This document shows, piece by piece, positions 55,247 to 64,000 of a stretch of DNA of 64,000 nucleotides. A program made the position numbers and the translations under genes. Position 1 is the stretch's first letter; each line of letters starts with the position of its first letter. The notes under the pieces were generated by a model. The model was not told where the DNA came from, did not search any database, and worked only from the letters and a program-made list of their open reading frames with translations. This DNA is from Pseudomonas xionganensis (GTDB lineage: Bacteria; Pseudomonadota; Gammaproteobacteria; Pseudomonadales; Pseudomonadaceae), in assembly GCF_009763245.1 (NCBI RefSeq), contig NZ_WKJZ01000001.1:62001-126000 (forward strand), given 5' to 3'.

Positions 55247-55314
55247 GCGCACCGGCTCAACTGAATTTTCGCGCGCCATGCCGCAGGCATGGCCGCCTTG
55301 TGGGTAGCCTTTAT

Positions 55315-57642
55315 ATGGACAGCATCAACAACCGCATTGCCAATGAACTGGGCGTGCGCCCGCAACAGGTCGCCGCCGCCGTGGCCCTGCTCGATGAAGG
55401 CGCCACCGTGCCCTTTATCGCCCGCTACCGCAAAGAGGTCACCGGCAGTCTGGACGACACCCAGCTGCGCAACCTGGAAGAGCGCCTGCGCTACCTGCGC
55501 GAGCTGGACGAGCGCCGCGCCAGCATCCTCGCTAGCATCGAGGAACAGGGCAAGCTGACCCCCGAGCTCAAGCGCGAAATCGACCAGGCCGACACCAAGA
55601 CCCGCCTGGAAGACCTCTACCTGCCGTTCAAGCAGAAGCGCCGCACCAAGGGCCAGATCGCCCTGGAAGCCGGCCTGGGCGAGCTGGCCGACGCGCTGTT
55701 CGGCAACCCCGAGCTGAACCCGGAAAGCGAGGCCGAACGCTTTATCGACGCGGAGAAAGGTTTTGCCGACCTCAAGGCCGTGCTGGAAGGCGCCAAGTAC
55801 ATCCTCATGGAGCGCTTTGCCGAGGACGCCAACCTGCTCAGCAGCCTGCGCGGCTTCCTCAAGGACAACGCCACCCTCAGTGCCCGGGTCATCGCCGGCA
55901 AGGAAAACGAGGGGGCCAAGTTCCGCGACTATTTCGAGCACGACGAGAAGCTCAAGGGCGCCCCTTCGCACCGCGCCCTGGCCATCTTCCGTGGGCGCAA
56001 CGAAGGCATTCTCAGCGTCAGCCTCAAGGTCGGCGATGAAACGCCGGGCACCCTGCACCCCTGCGAGGTGATGATCGGCGAGCGCTTCGGCATCGCCAAC
56101 CGCGGCCGCGCCGCCGACAAATGGCTGGGCGAGGTGGTGCGCTGGACCTGGAAGGTCAAGCTCTACACCCACCTGGAAACCGACCTGCTCGGCGAGCTGC
56201 GCGAGGCCGCCGAGGACGAGGCGATCAACGTCTTCGCCCGTAACCTGCACGACCTGCTGCTGGCCGCCCCGGCCGGCCCCCGCGCCACCCTGGCCCTCGA
56301 CCCGGGCCTGCGCACCGGCTGCAAGGTGGCGGTGGTGGATACCACCGGCAAGGTGCTGGAAACCGCCACGGTCTACCCCCACGCCCCGCGCAATGACTGG
56401 GACGGCACCCTGGCGATCCTGGCCAGGCTGTGCAGCAAGCACAAGGTCGACCTGATCTCCATCGGCAACGGCACCGCCAGCCGCGAGACTGACAAGCTGG
56501 CCGGTGAGCTGATCAAGAAGCTGCCAGGCCTGAAGCTGACCAAGGTCATGGTCAGTGAAGCCGGCGCCTCGGTGTACTCGGCCTCGGAGCTGGCGGCCAA
56601 GGAATTCCCCGATATGGACGTGTCCCTGCGCGGCGCGGTCTCCATCGCACGCCGCCTGCAGGACCCCCTGGCCGAACTGGTGAAGATCGACCCGAAATCC
56701 ATTGGCGTCGGCCAGTACCAGCACGATGTGTCCCAGCTCAAGCTGGCCCGCAGCCTGGATGCGGTGGTCGAGGACTGCGTGAACGCCGTGGGCGTCGATG
56801 TGAACACCGCCTCCGCCGCCCTGCTGGCGCGTATCTCCGGGCTGAACACGACGCTTGCGCAGAATATCGTCGCCTACCGAGACGCCAACGGCGCCTTCAA
56901 GTCCCGCGCCGAGCTGCTCAAGGTGCCGCGCCTGGGCGACAAGACCTTTGAACAGGCCGCCGGCTTCCTCCGTGTGATGAACGGCAGCAACCCCCTGGAC
57001 GCCTCGGCTGTACACCCGGAAACCTACCCCCTGGTGCAGCGCATTGCCCAGGACACCGGCCGCGATATCCGCTCGCTGATCGGCGACTCGGCTTTCCTCA
57101 AGCGCCTGGACCCGAAGAAGTTCACTGACGAGCAGTTCGGCCTGGTGACCATCGGCGACATCTTGAGCGAGCTGGAAAAGCCCGGCCGCGATCCGCGCCC
57201 CGAGTTCAAAACCGCCGAGTTCCAGGACGGCGTGGAAACCCTCAATGACCTCAAGCTGGGCATGATGCTCGAAGGCGTGGTGACCAACGTCACCAACTTC
57301 GGCGCCTTTGTCGATATCGGTGTACACCAGGACGGTCTGGTGCATATCTCGGCGCTGTCGGAGAAATTTATCAAGGACCCGCATGAAGCGGTGAAAGCCG
57401 GCGATGTGGTCAAGGTCAAGGTCATGGAAGTGGATATCCCGCGCAACCGCATCGCCCTGTCCATGCGCATGGGCGACACACCCGGCGAGAAGATCGAAGG
57501 CCCGCGCGGCGGCCAATCCCGTGGTGGCAAGCCGGGCGGCAATACGCCACGCAGCGAACGCCACTCCAGCCAGGACAAACCGGCCCCGGCCAGCGGCGGC
57601 ATGGCGGCGCTGTTTGCCAATGCCAAGCAGCTGAAAAAGTAG
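55315..57642 (+). CDS. tex: Tex family RNA-binding transcription accessory protein
   Basis: Protein of 775 residues, the normal length. Domain order: N-terminal Tex helical region (about 1-200), YqgF/RuvC-like fold (about 325-450, [16 protein letters not shown]), helix-hairpin-helix pair (about 490-560, [16 protein letters not shown] and [17 protein letters not shown]), and a C-terminal S1 RNA-binding domain (about 640-712, [20 protein letters not shown]), then a basic tail. ATG 55315 is chosen over a GTG 15 bp upstream. It lies next to ompR-envZ as in P. aeruginosa. Confidence 0.97.
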   Translation: MDSINNRIANELGVRPQQVAAAVALLDEGATVPFIARYRKEVTGSLDDTQLRNLEERLRYLRELDERRASILASIEEQGKLTPELKREIDQADTKTRLEDLYLPFKQKRRTKGQIALEAGLGELADALFGNPELNPESEAERFIDAEKGFADLKAVLEGAKYILMERFAEDANLLSSLRGFLKDNATLSARVIAGKENEGAKFRDYFEHDEKLKGAPSHRALAIFRGRNEGILSVSLKVGDETPGTLHPCEVMIGERFGIANRGRAADKWLGEVVRWTWKVKLYTHLETDLLGELREAAEDEAINVFARNLHDLLLAAPAGPRATLALDPGLRTGCKVAVVDTTGKVLETATVYPHAPRNDWDGTLAILARLCSKHKVDLISIGNGTASRETDKLAGELIKKLPGLKLTKVMVSEAGASVYSASELAAKEFPDMDVSLRGAVSIARRLQDPLAELVKIDPKSIGVGQYQHDVSQLKLARSLDAVVEDCVNAVGVDVNTASAALLARISGLNTTLAQNIVAYRDANGAFKSRAELLKVPRLGDKTFEQAAGFLRVMNGSNPLDASAVHPETYPLVQRIAQDTGRDIRSLIGDSAFLKRLDPKKFTDEQFGLVTIGDILSELEKPGRDPRPEFKTAEFQDGVETLNDLKLGMMLEGVVTNVTNFGAFVDIGVHQDGLVHISALSEKFIKDPHEAVKAGDVVKVKVMEVDIPRNRIALSMRMGDTPGEKIEGPRGGQSRGGKPGGNTPRSERHSSQDKPAPASGGMAALFANAKQLKK

Positions 57643-57661
57643 GATCATCCTGAGGCTTGAT

Positions 57662-57768
57662 GTAGGGTGGACATGGCAACGCCATGTCCACCAAGGCCCT
57701 CTGCTCGTATTCCGGCTATGTTTTCGGTTCCGCTAGCGGTGGACAAGCCTCCGGCATGTCCACCCTAC
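57662..57768. repeat. Paired REP elements (BIME-like)
   Basis: GTAGGGTGGACATGGC...CCATGTCCACC (57662-57692) and GGTGGACAAGCC...CATGTCCACCCTAC (57738-57768) stand head to head with a 45-bp spacer between tex and gshA. Confidence 0.75.
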
Positions 57769-57862
57769 GCACTGCCACCCCCGCCACCGCGTGGCCCTGA
57801 CACAAATGCACTGCGCCCAGCTATAACCTTCTTTACCCGCCTCGGGTTATAAAGCGCTATCG

Positions 57863-57877
57863 ACCGCTTGAAGCGGT
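57863..57877 (+). promoter_or_regulatory. Structured gshA leader hairpin
   Basis: ACCGCTT-G-AAGCGGT perfect palindrome followed by TTTATT; a second hairpin CCCCATATCGGGG lies at 57912-57924. Either could control gshA expression; the first could be a terminator. Confidence 0.4.
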
Positions 57878-57948
57878 TTATTCGACCCCTTGTAGAGCAC
57901 GCCTGGCGTCCCCATATCGGGGCAACCGATGCGTGAAGGAATGCAATC

Positions 57949-59529
57949 TTGAGCGACCTACTAAACCGCCGCCTGGCCCAGCTTGGCGAGCGCGCCAACC
58001 TGCCCCTGCTTTCCCAGTGCCTGCACGGTATCGAGCGCGAATGCCTGCGCGTCGATGGCCAGGGCCAGCTGGCCCTGACCCCGCACCCGCAAGCCCTGGG
58101 CTCGGCGCTGACCCACCCGCAGATCACCACCGACTATTCCGAGTCGCTGCTGGAATTTATCACCCCGGCCGAGCCTGACCCGCAAGCCACCCTGGCCGAT
58201 CTGGAGCGGATTCATCGCTTCGCCTACAGCAAGCTGGGTGACGAGCTGCTATGGAGCCCGTCCATGCCCTGCGCCCTGCCGGACGAGGAGACGATCCCGA
58301 TCGCCCGCTACGGCAGCTCGCATATCGGCGAACTCAAGTATGTGTACCGCAAGGGCCTGGCCCTGCGCTACGGCAAGACCATGCAGTGCATTGCCGGCAT
58401 CCACTACAACTTCTCCCTGCCGGAAGCCCTGTGGCAGCTGCAGCAGCAGGCCGAAGGCGACACGCGCAGCGCGCGGGATTACCAGTCGGCGCGCTATATC
58501 GCGCTGATCCGCAACTTCCGTCGCTACAGCTGGCTGCTGATGTACCTGTTCGGCGCCTCACCGGCTCTGGACAAGGGCTTTATGCGCGGCCAGCCGCACC
58601 AGTTGCAGGCGCTGGATGACGACACCCTGTATCTGCCCTACGCCACCAGCCTGCGCATGAGCGACCTGGGCTACCAGAGCAATGCCCAGGCCGGCCTGAC
58701 GCCCTGCTACAACGACCTGACCAGCTACACCGACAGCCTGCGCCAGGCGGTCGGTACGCCCTACCCGCCCTATGTCGAGATCGGCGCGAAGAAGGATGGC
58801 GAGTGGCTGCAGCTGAACACCAACATCCTGCAGATCGAAAACGAGTACTACTCCAATATCCGCCCCAAGCGGGTGACCTACAGCGGCGAGCGACCGATCC
58901 AGGCGCTGATGGCCCGGGGCGTGCAATACATCGAAGTGCGCTGCCTGGATATCAACCCCTTCCTGCCCCTGGGCATCGACCTGACCGAAGCGCGCTTTCT
59001 CGACGCCTTCCTGCTGTTCTGCGCCCTGGCCGACAGCCCGCTGCTGGAAAGCGGCGAGTGCCATGCCTGCACCGATAACTTCCTGACCGTGGTCAAGGAA
59101 GGCCGCCGCCCCGGCCTGCTGCTGCAACGCAACGGCCAGCCGGTGGTACTGCAGGCCTGGGCCGATGAATTGCTGGAGCAGATCCGCCCCCTGGCCGAGC
59201 TGCTGGATCAGAGCCAGGGCGGTGATGCCCATGGCCAGGCCCTGCTGGCCCAACGCGCCAAGGTCGAAGACCCCAGCCTGACGCCGTCGGCCCAGGTGCT
59301 GGCCGAGCTGCAGCAGGGCCAGAGCTTCGTGCAGTTTGCCCTGCGCCAGAGCCAGACCCATGCCGAGTACTTCCGCCAGCAGCCTCTTGAGGCCGAGCAG
59401 CTGGCCGGGTTCGAAGCCATGGCCACCCAATCCCTGCAGCAGCAGGCCGAGCTGGAAGCCCACGAAGAAGGCGATTTCGACAGCTTTGCCGCGGCCTATC
59501 AGGCCAGCATCCTGGCCTCGCCCAATTAG
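57949..59529 (+). CDS. gshA: Glutamate-cysteine ligase
   Basis: First enzyme of glutathione synthesis: glutamate plus cysteine, with ATP. 526 residues of the E. coli-type GshA family: [11 protein letters not shown] (about 26-36), [14 protein letters not shown] (about 60-73), GIHYNFSLP (about 147-155), [11 protein letters not shown] and [11 protein letters not shown]. It starts with TTG 57949, with AAGGA 9 bp upstream; no ATG or GTG fits the conserved N-terminus. The TTG and the structured leader suggest restrained translation. Confidence 0.96.
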   Translation: MSDLLNRRLAQLGERANLPLLSQCLHGIERECLRVDGQGQLALTPHPQALGSALTHPQITTDYSESLLEFITPAEPDPQATLADLERIHRFAYSKLGDELLWSPSMPCALPDEETIPIARYGSSHIGELKYVYRKGLALRYGKTMQCIAGIHYNFSLPEALWQLQQQAEGDTRSARDYQSARYIALIRNFRRYSWLLMYLFGASPALDKGFMRGQPHQLQALDDDTLYLPYATSLRMSDLGYQSNAQAGLTPCYNDLTSYTDSLRQAVGTPYPPYVEIGAKKDGEWLQLNTNILQIENEYYSNIRPKRVTYSGERPIQALMARGVQYIEVRCLDINPFLPLGIDLTEARFLDAFLLFCALADSPLLESGECHACTDNFLTVVKEGRRPGLLLQRNGQPVVLQAWADELLEQIRPLAELLDQSQGGDAHGQALLAQRAKVEDPSLTPSAQVLAELQQGQSFVQFALRQSQTHAEYFRQQPLEAEQLAGFEAMATQSLQQQAELEAHEEGDFDSFAAAYQASILASPN

Positions 59530-59640
59530 TGATGCGCCGCACAAAGCCAGCAAGTGGTAGCCAGGACAGGATCAGCGGCACGGACAGCGCCCCAGGGCAG
59601 GGCTAGCATTGCCAGGGTATGTTCTCTGCGAGTAAGCGCC

Positions 59641-59844
59641 ATGGCGCCCGATATTATGGAAGATGACCGGCACTGGAGCCTGGAGAGCCTGAACAAGGCC
59701 TACCAGCAAGGCTATATGGCCGGTCTCACCGGCCAGCCCGGGCATCGCCACAACCACAGCGCCGAGGTGCTGGTCGCCGCCTGGGAGGCCGGCTGGGATG
59801 ACGGCCAGGAACAGTACCAACTGCACCAGCACAAGATCGCCTGA
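59641..59844 (+). CDS. Small RMF/CrpP-like protein
   Basis: Protein of 67 residues. The segment SLNKAYQQGYMAGLTGQP...AAWEAGWDDG (about 15-57) has the paired GY-x-AG / W-x-x-GW pattern of ribosome modulation factor and of the short RMF-like proteins called CrpP. RMF dimerises ribosomes in stationary phase; the role of the small variants is debated. ATG 59641 or ATG 59656 could be the start; both ribosome sites are weak. Located between gshA and argA, where P. aeruginosa carries a different gene. Confidence 0.65.
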   Translation: MAPDIMEDDRHWSLESLNKAYQQGYMAGLTGQPGHRHNHSAEVLVAAWEAGWDDGQEQYQLHQHKIA

Positions 59845-59880
59845 CCTCCGGGGTTGGGCGCCATGCAGGTTCAACGGTCT

Positions 59881-60020
59881 GGTGGATCGGTAAAGCGTGA
59901 TCCACCCTACGCAAACATCGGCCTGAAACCACTTCTCCTCGCCAACCTGTAGGGTGGATGCAGCTTCTTGCATCCACCACTCTTTCAGCCCGTAGGGTGG
60001 ATGTCGCTGTTTACATCCAC
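59881..60020. repeat. Three REP palindromes in a row
   Basis: GGTGGATCGG...TGATCCACCCTAC (59881-59910), GTAGGGTGGATGCAG...GCATCCACC (59949-59977) and GTAGGGTGGATGTCGC...ACATCCACC (from 59992) fill the gap between the RMF-like gene and argA. Confidence 0.75.
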
Positions 60021-60035
60021 CTCCCCACGCAATCC

Positions 60036-61334
60036 CTACAACGCCTTTTCAAATACCTGGGAATTACGCTGGTAGTTGTACAGCGAGGCCCGCGCCGCCG
60101 GCAGACGCTCGACGCTGCTGGGCTCGAAGCCGCGCTCGCGGAACCAGTGGGCGGTGCGGGTGGTGAGCACGAACAGGGTTTTCAGGCCCTGGGCCCGGGC
60201 CCGCTCCTCGATACGCTCAAGCAGTTCATCACCACGCCCGCCATGGCGGTAGGCCGGGTTGACGGCCAGGCAGGCCAGCTCACCGAAATCCGAGTCGGCG
60301 ATCTGGTACAGCGCCGCACAGGCAATAATCAGCCCTTCGCGTTCGACGATGCTGAACTGCTCGATCTCACGCTCCAGCACCTCCCGCGAGCGCCGTACCA
60401 GAATGCCCTGATCCTCAAGCGGAGTGATCAATTCGATCAGACCGCCGACATCCTCGATGGTCGCCTCGCGCAGGGACTCGAACTGCTCCTGGGCCACCAG
60501 GGTGCCGTTGCCGGTGCGGGTAAAGAGCTCACTGAGCAGGGCGCCATCCTCGGCATAGCTGACGATATGGCTGCGGCGCACACCGGCACTGCAGGCCTGG
60601 GCCGCGGCGTCCAGCAATTCGCCCTGGTAGCTGTTGCCCAGGCGCTGCAGATGGGCCGGCACCTGCTGCGGGCGCAACTCGCGCACCAGCTTGCCGGCCT
60701 CGTCGAGCAGGCCGCATTCGGCGCCGAACAGCAGCAGCTTGTCGGCATCCAGTTCGATGGCGGCGCGGGTAGCCACATCCTCGCAGGCCAGGTTGAAGAT
60801 CTCCCCGGTGGGCGAGTAGCCCAGCGGCGACAACAGCACGATGCTGCGCTCATCGAGCAGGCGATTGATGCCCTTGCGGTCGACCCGGCGCACCTCGCCG
60901 GTGTGGTGATAGTCGACGCCATCCAGCACGCCGATGGGCCGGGCGGTGACGAAGTTGCCACTGGCCACCCGCAGCCGCGCGCCCTGCATAGGCGAGCGGG
61001 CCATGTCCATGGACAGGCGCGCCTCGATGGCGATGCGCAACTGGCCGACGGCGTCGATCACGCACTCCAGGGTCGGCCCGTCGGTGACCCGCAGGTCGCG
61101 GTAGAAGTGTGGGGTCAACCCGCGGGCGGCCAAGCGCGCCTCGATCTGCGGGCGCGAGCCGTGCACCAGCACCAGGCGTACGCCGAGGCTGTGCAGCAGC
61201 ACCAGGTCGTGAACGATATTGCCGAAATTCGGGTGGGCAACCCCCTCCCCCGGCAACATCACCACAAAGGTGCGGTCACGGTGGGCATTGATATAGGGCG
61301 AAGCGTGGCGCAGCCAGTTGACGTGATCAAACAT
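60036..61334 (-). CDS. argA: N-acetylglutamate synthase
   Basis: First step of arginine synthesis: acetyl-CoA plus glutamate. 432 residues with an amino-acid-kinase-like domain (about 1-285, LVLVHGSRPQIEARL) that binds arginine for feedback control, and a GNAT acetyltransferase domain (about 290-430, LAVNPAYRHGGRGDELLERI with the acetyl-CoA loop). ATG 61334; a TTG three codons upstream is less likely. With argE next to it, this is the arginine pair known from P. aeruginosa. Confidence 0.96.
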   Translation of the reverse strand: MFDHVNWLRHASPYINAHRDRTFVVMLPGEGVAHPNFGNIVHDLVLLHSLGVRLVLVHGSRPQIEARLAARGLTPHFYRDLRVTDGPTLECVIDAVGQLRIAIEARLSMDMARSPMQGARLRVASGNFVTARPIGVLDGVDYHHTGEVRRVDRKGINRLLDERSIVLLSPLGYSPTGEIFNLACEDVATRAAIELDADKLLLFGAECGLLDEAGKLVRELRPQQVPAHLQRLGNSYQGELLDAAAQACSAGVRRSHIVSYAEDGALLSELFTRTGNGTLVAQEQFESLREATIEDVGGLIELITPLEDQGILVRRSREVLEREIEQFSIVEREGLIIACAALYQIADSDFGELACLAVNPAYRHGGRGDELLERIEERARAQGLKTLFVLTTRTAHWFRERGFEPSSVERLPAARASLYNYQRNSQVFEKAL

Positions 61335-61433
61335 TGTGAGCAAAACCTTGAGTCAGGATAGGGACGCATGGGGCGTGCAGGGCACGCCGGACGGAGCAGC
61401 CGCGGGCGCTTTATCGTCGCAGTAGGGGCAGCT

Positions 61434-62612
61434 TCACGCGTTCTCTCCTCCGGATGACTCAGGGGTGGCCGGTTGCAGGCAGTAATGGGCAATCAGCTGG
61501 CGCAGCAGCGTCAGGGTCGGCTCGATGCGCGATAACTCCAGATACTCGCCAGGCTGGTGGGCACAATCGATATCGCCCGGCCCCAGCACCAGGGTTTCGC
61601 AACCAAGCTGCTGAAGATAAGGCGCTTCGGTGGCAAATGCTACCGATGCTGCCTTATGACCAGTGAGTTGCTCGGCCAAACGCACCAATTCGGCATCGGC
61701 GGATTGCTCGAAGGGCGGCACGCTGGGGAATAGCGGCCCATAATCGATGCGCACGCCATGCTGCGCGGCCACTGGCACCAGCTTCTGGCGGATGGCGGCG
61801 CGCAGCTGTTCGGGGTCCATGCCCGGCAACGGACGCAGGTCGAACTCCAGGGCGCACTGACCGCAGATGCGATTGGGATTATCGCCGCCATGGATGCAGC
61901 CCAGGTTCAGGGTCGGCACCGGCACGCTGAATTGCGGGTTGTTGAACTCACGCTGCCACTGCGTGCGCAAGCCACGCAGCTCACCCAGCACGTCCTGCAT
62001 GGCCTCCAGGGCGCTATGACCCAGACGCGGGTCGGAGCTATGACCGCTCTGCCCGAGGATATCGATGCGCTCCATCAGGATGCCCTTGTGCAGGCGAATG
62101 GGTTTCAGGCCCGTCGGCTCGCCGATCACCGCCGCCCGCCCCAGTGGCCGGCCGGCTGCCGCCAGGGCGCGGGCGCCGGACATGGAGCTTTCCTCGTCAC
62201 AGGTGGCGAGAATCAGCAGAGGCTGTTGAAAGCGCTGGTTCAGCAGGGGCTGCACGGCCTCGATCACCAGGGCGAAGAAGCCCTTCATGTCGCAACTGCC
62301 CAGGCCCACCCAGCGCCCGTCCACCTCGGTGAGCTTGAGCGGATCGCTCTGCCACAGGGCCGCATCGAAGGGCACGGTATCGCTATGGCCGGCCAGCACC
62401 AGGCCGCCAGGGCCGCTGCCGTAACTGGCGAGCAGATTGAATTTACCGGGGGAAATTTCCTGGGTTTCGCAGGCAAAGCCCAGGTCGCCCAGCCAGGCGG
62501 CCAGCAACTCGATCACAGGGCGATTGCTCTGGTCCCAGTGAGCCTGGGTACAGCTCACCGAAGGCGCTGCGATCAGCGCGGCGAACTGCTCTTTGAAAGA
62601 AGGAAGGGGCAT
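61434..62612 (-). CDS. argE: Acetylornithine deacetylase
   Basis: Zinc enzyme of 392 residues that removes the acetyl group from N-acetylornithine in arginine synthesis. M20 peptidase family: metal-binding LAGHSDTVPFDA, GLGSCDMKGFFA, and CDEESSMSGARAL; dimer domain in the middle (about 180-290). ATG 62612. Reads toward argA with a 99-bp gap. Confidence 0.94.
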   Translation of the reverse strand: MPLPSFKEQFAALIAAPSVSCTQAHWDQSNRPVIELLAAWLGDLGFACETQEISPGKFNLLASYGSGPGGLVLAGHSDTVPFDAALWQSDPLKLTEVDGRWVGLGSCDMKGFFALVIEAVQPLLNQRFQQPLLILATCDEESSMSGARALAAAGRPLGRAAVIGEPTGLKPIRLHKGILMERIDILGQSGHSSDPRLGHSALEAMQDVLGELRGLRTQWQREFNNPQFSVPVPTLNLGCIHGGDNPNRICGQCALEFDLRPLPGMDPEQLRAAIRQKLVPVAAQHGVRIDYGPLFPSVPPFEQSADAELVRLAEQLTGHKAASVAFATEAPYLQQLGCETLVLGPGDIDCAHQPGEYLELSRIEPTLTLLRQLIAHYCLQPATPESSGGENA

Positions 62613-62668
62613 GGCTTATCTCCGCAGGCGAGCCCCATCATAGAAGCATCGCCTGCGCAGATAAAAGC

Positions 62669-63931
62669 TTAGGCGAAGATGCCGCGCAGGATAAAGAAGA
62701 AGAGAATGGACAGCGCCGCACCCACCGGCAGGGTGATCAGCCAGGACATAAAGATCTTGCCGATCACGCCCAGGTTCAGTGCACCGATACCGCGGGCCAG
62801 GCCCACGCCCAGTACCGCGCCGACCAAGGTGTGGGTGGTGGACACCGGCAGACCGATGGCCGAGGCGCCGACCACGGTGGTGGCGGTAGCCAGCTCGGCG
62901 GCAAAGCCACGGCTGGGGGTCAGCTCGGTGATTTCCTTGCCGATGGTGGCGATCACCTTGTAGCCATAGGTGGCCAGGCCGACCACGATGCCAACGGCGC
63001 CGAGCAGCAGCACCCAGCTGGGCAGTGCAGCCTTGGCGCCCACCGCTTCACCACCGCTCTGGATTACCCCAACCACGGCCGCCAGCGGACCCACCGCGTT
63101 GGCCACGTCATTGGAACCGTGGGCGAAGGCCATGGAACAGGCGGTGAAGATCATCAGTACGGCAAAGACCTTCTCCACGCTGGCGTAGTGGAAATCCTTG
63201 TCGGCTTCGGTGTCGATCTTGATCCGACTGAGCAGGGCGATACCCAGCAGCATCACCGCGGCGCCGACTGCCAGGGACAGGATCAGACTCTGCCCGCTGG
63301 AGAGGTTCAGGCCCAGGTGCTTGAGGCCCTTGGACAGGGTCATGATCGACACCATAAAACCGGTGGCGAACATATACAGGGGAACGAAACGCTTGGCGTT
63401 GAGGAAGGGCTCGTCAGTGTCGATGATCAGCTTCTGCACGCTGACAAACAGACCGAATGCGACGATGCCGGAGAGCAGCGGCGACACCACCCAGCTGGCG
63501 ACGATGGGGCCGACCCCGGACCAGTTGACCGCGTCCATGGAGATGCCCACGGCACCAAAGCCGATCACTGCACCGACGATGGAGTGGGTGGTGGATACCG
63601 GCCAGCCGCGGGTCGAGGCCACCAGCAGCCAGGTGCCGGCCGCCAGCAGCGCCGACATCATGCCCAGCACCATCAGCTCCGGCGGAATCAGGTCGGCATT
63701 GACGATACCGCCCTTGATGGTTTCCGTGACCTGGCCGCCGGCCAGGTAGGCGCCGGCAAATTCGAAGACCATGGCGATCAGGATCGCCTGCTTGATGGTC
63801 AGCGCCTTGGAGCCCACCGAGGTACCCATGGCATTGGCCACGTCGTTGGCGCCCACACCCCAGGCCATGAAAAAGCCGAACAGGCAGGCGAGCAGCAGCA
63901 ATACGAGGCCGTAGTCCGCAATCAGAGACAT
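62669..63931 (-). CDS. pit: Low-affinity inorganic phosphate transporter (PiT family)
   Basis: Membrane transporter of 420 residues with ten or more helices. The two PiT signatures are present: GANDVANAMGTSVGSKA near the start and GSNDVANAVGPLAAV near 285. It takes up phosphate with protons or sodium. It begins 37 bp after the DUF47 gene, the usual PiT-regulator pair. Confidence 0.95.
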   Translation of the reverse strand: MSLIADYGLVLLLLACLFGFFMAWGVGANDVANAMGTSVGSKALTIKQAILIAMVFEFAGAYLAGGQVTETIKGGIVNADLIPPELMVLGMMSALLAAGTWLLVASTRGWPVSTTHSIVGAVIGFGAVGISMDAVNWSGVGPIVASWVVSPLLSGIVAFGLFVSVQKLIIDTDEPFLNAKRFVPLYMFATGFMVSIMTLSKGLKHLGLNLSSGQSLILSLAVGAAVMLLGIALLSRIKIDTEADKDFHYASVEKVFAVLMIFTACSMAFAHGSNDVANAVGPLAAVVGVIQSGGEAVGAKAALPSWVLLLGAVGIVVGLATYGYKVIATIGKEITELTPSRGFAAELATATTVVGASAIGLPVSTTHTLVGAVLGVGLARGIGALNLGVIGKIFMSWLITLPVGAALSILFFFILRGIFA

Positions 63932-63970
63932 AAATAATTAATCCGTAGATTCCAGAAAGGACACTGGCGC

Positions 63971-64000
63971 TTAGCGCGCCAGCAGTTGTTCCAGTCGGTT
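63971..64000 (-). CDS. DUF47/PhoU-like protein, last residues (rest outside window)
   Basis: The minus strand ends with codons for NRLEQLLAR and a TAA at 63971-63973. A DUF47 (PhoU-like) gene just upstream of pit is the standard arrangement, and this tail fits; too short for proof. Confidence 0.6.
   Translation of the reverse strand, partial: NRLEQLLAR

Noticed and set aside
55060..57648. Open frame of 862 codons on the minus strand
   Set aside because: Antisense shadow of tex with repetitive Gly/His/Gln/Val composition and no domain.
57804..57824. Tiny frame with one Cys codon in the gshA leader, considered as a leader peptide
   Set aside because: Only six codons with a single Cys and no clear alternative hairpins; evidence too thin.

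Overview
The window is GC-rich chromosome from a Pseudomonas-type gammaproteobacterium (Pseudomonadaceae). The evidence is gene order: dnaG-rpoD-rmcA-tRNA(CAT) at the left end and rimBK / envZ-ompR (amgSR) / tex / gshA / argA / argE / pit / DUF47 at the right end, an arrangement I know from Pseudomonas. Many intergenic gaps hold GTAG-headed REP palindromes, a Pseudomonas habit. The species cannot be fixed from the sequence alone.

Layout. 1-6528: end of dnaG, rpoD, and an RmcA-type redox/c-di-GMP protein. 6544-6620: a tRNA with anticodon CAT whose promoter lies over the stop codon of rmcA. 6575-26851: a genomic island of about 20.2 kb between two 75-bp direct repeats (one mismatch) that copy the 3' half of the tRNA and its terminator. 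The island carries a tyrosine integrase, a small AlpA-like regulator, an O-like replication protein, a 275-bp array of degenerate 11-bp repeats, a MobC-like protein with a hairpin (possible oriT), and a large defence cargo. The cargo is a type I restriction-modification system (hsdR, hsdM, hsdS) with a RloA/RloB (AbiL-like) ATPase-TOPRIM pair and a secreted protein lodged inside it, a broken duplicate of the hsdS 3' end containing two in-frame 72-bp palindromic elements, a NERD-domain protein, an AT-rich three-gene operon that matches the Detocs architecture (kinase, lone receiver, receiver fused to nucleoside phosphorylase), and a decayed hipA remnant.

26852-38990: DUF6746-like gene behind a possible Fur box; a membrane diguanylate cyclase; a second-type tyrosyl-tRNA synthetase preceded by a short reading frame with tandem Tyr codons and alternative hairpins (candidate attenuator); a MITE whose end forms the stop codon of speB; speB and a PotF-like binding protein opposite a LysR regulator; an FMN reductase; M48 protease and LemA; TetR and hydrolase; and, on the minus strand, an RsmY-type small RNA with a GacA-type upstream box.

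38991-64000: an endonuclease I homologue without the usual catalytic motif; the hut cluster (hutD divergent from hutIGUH, then hutC), encoding the four-step histidine pathway, with two HutC-type operators; hslR; rimBK; a second large GGDEF/EAL protein; envZ-ompR; tex; gshA; a small RMF-like protein; argA; argE; pit; and the tail of a DUF47 gene.

Together: housekeeping and metabolism flank one integrated defence element. Restriction, an ATPase-nuclease pair and an ATP-degrading two-component abortive system would act as layered phage defence. The flanks are rich in c-di-GMP turnover and Gac/Rsm signalling.
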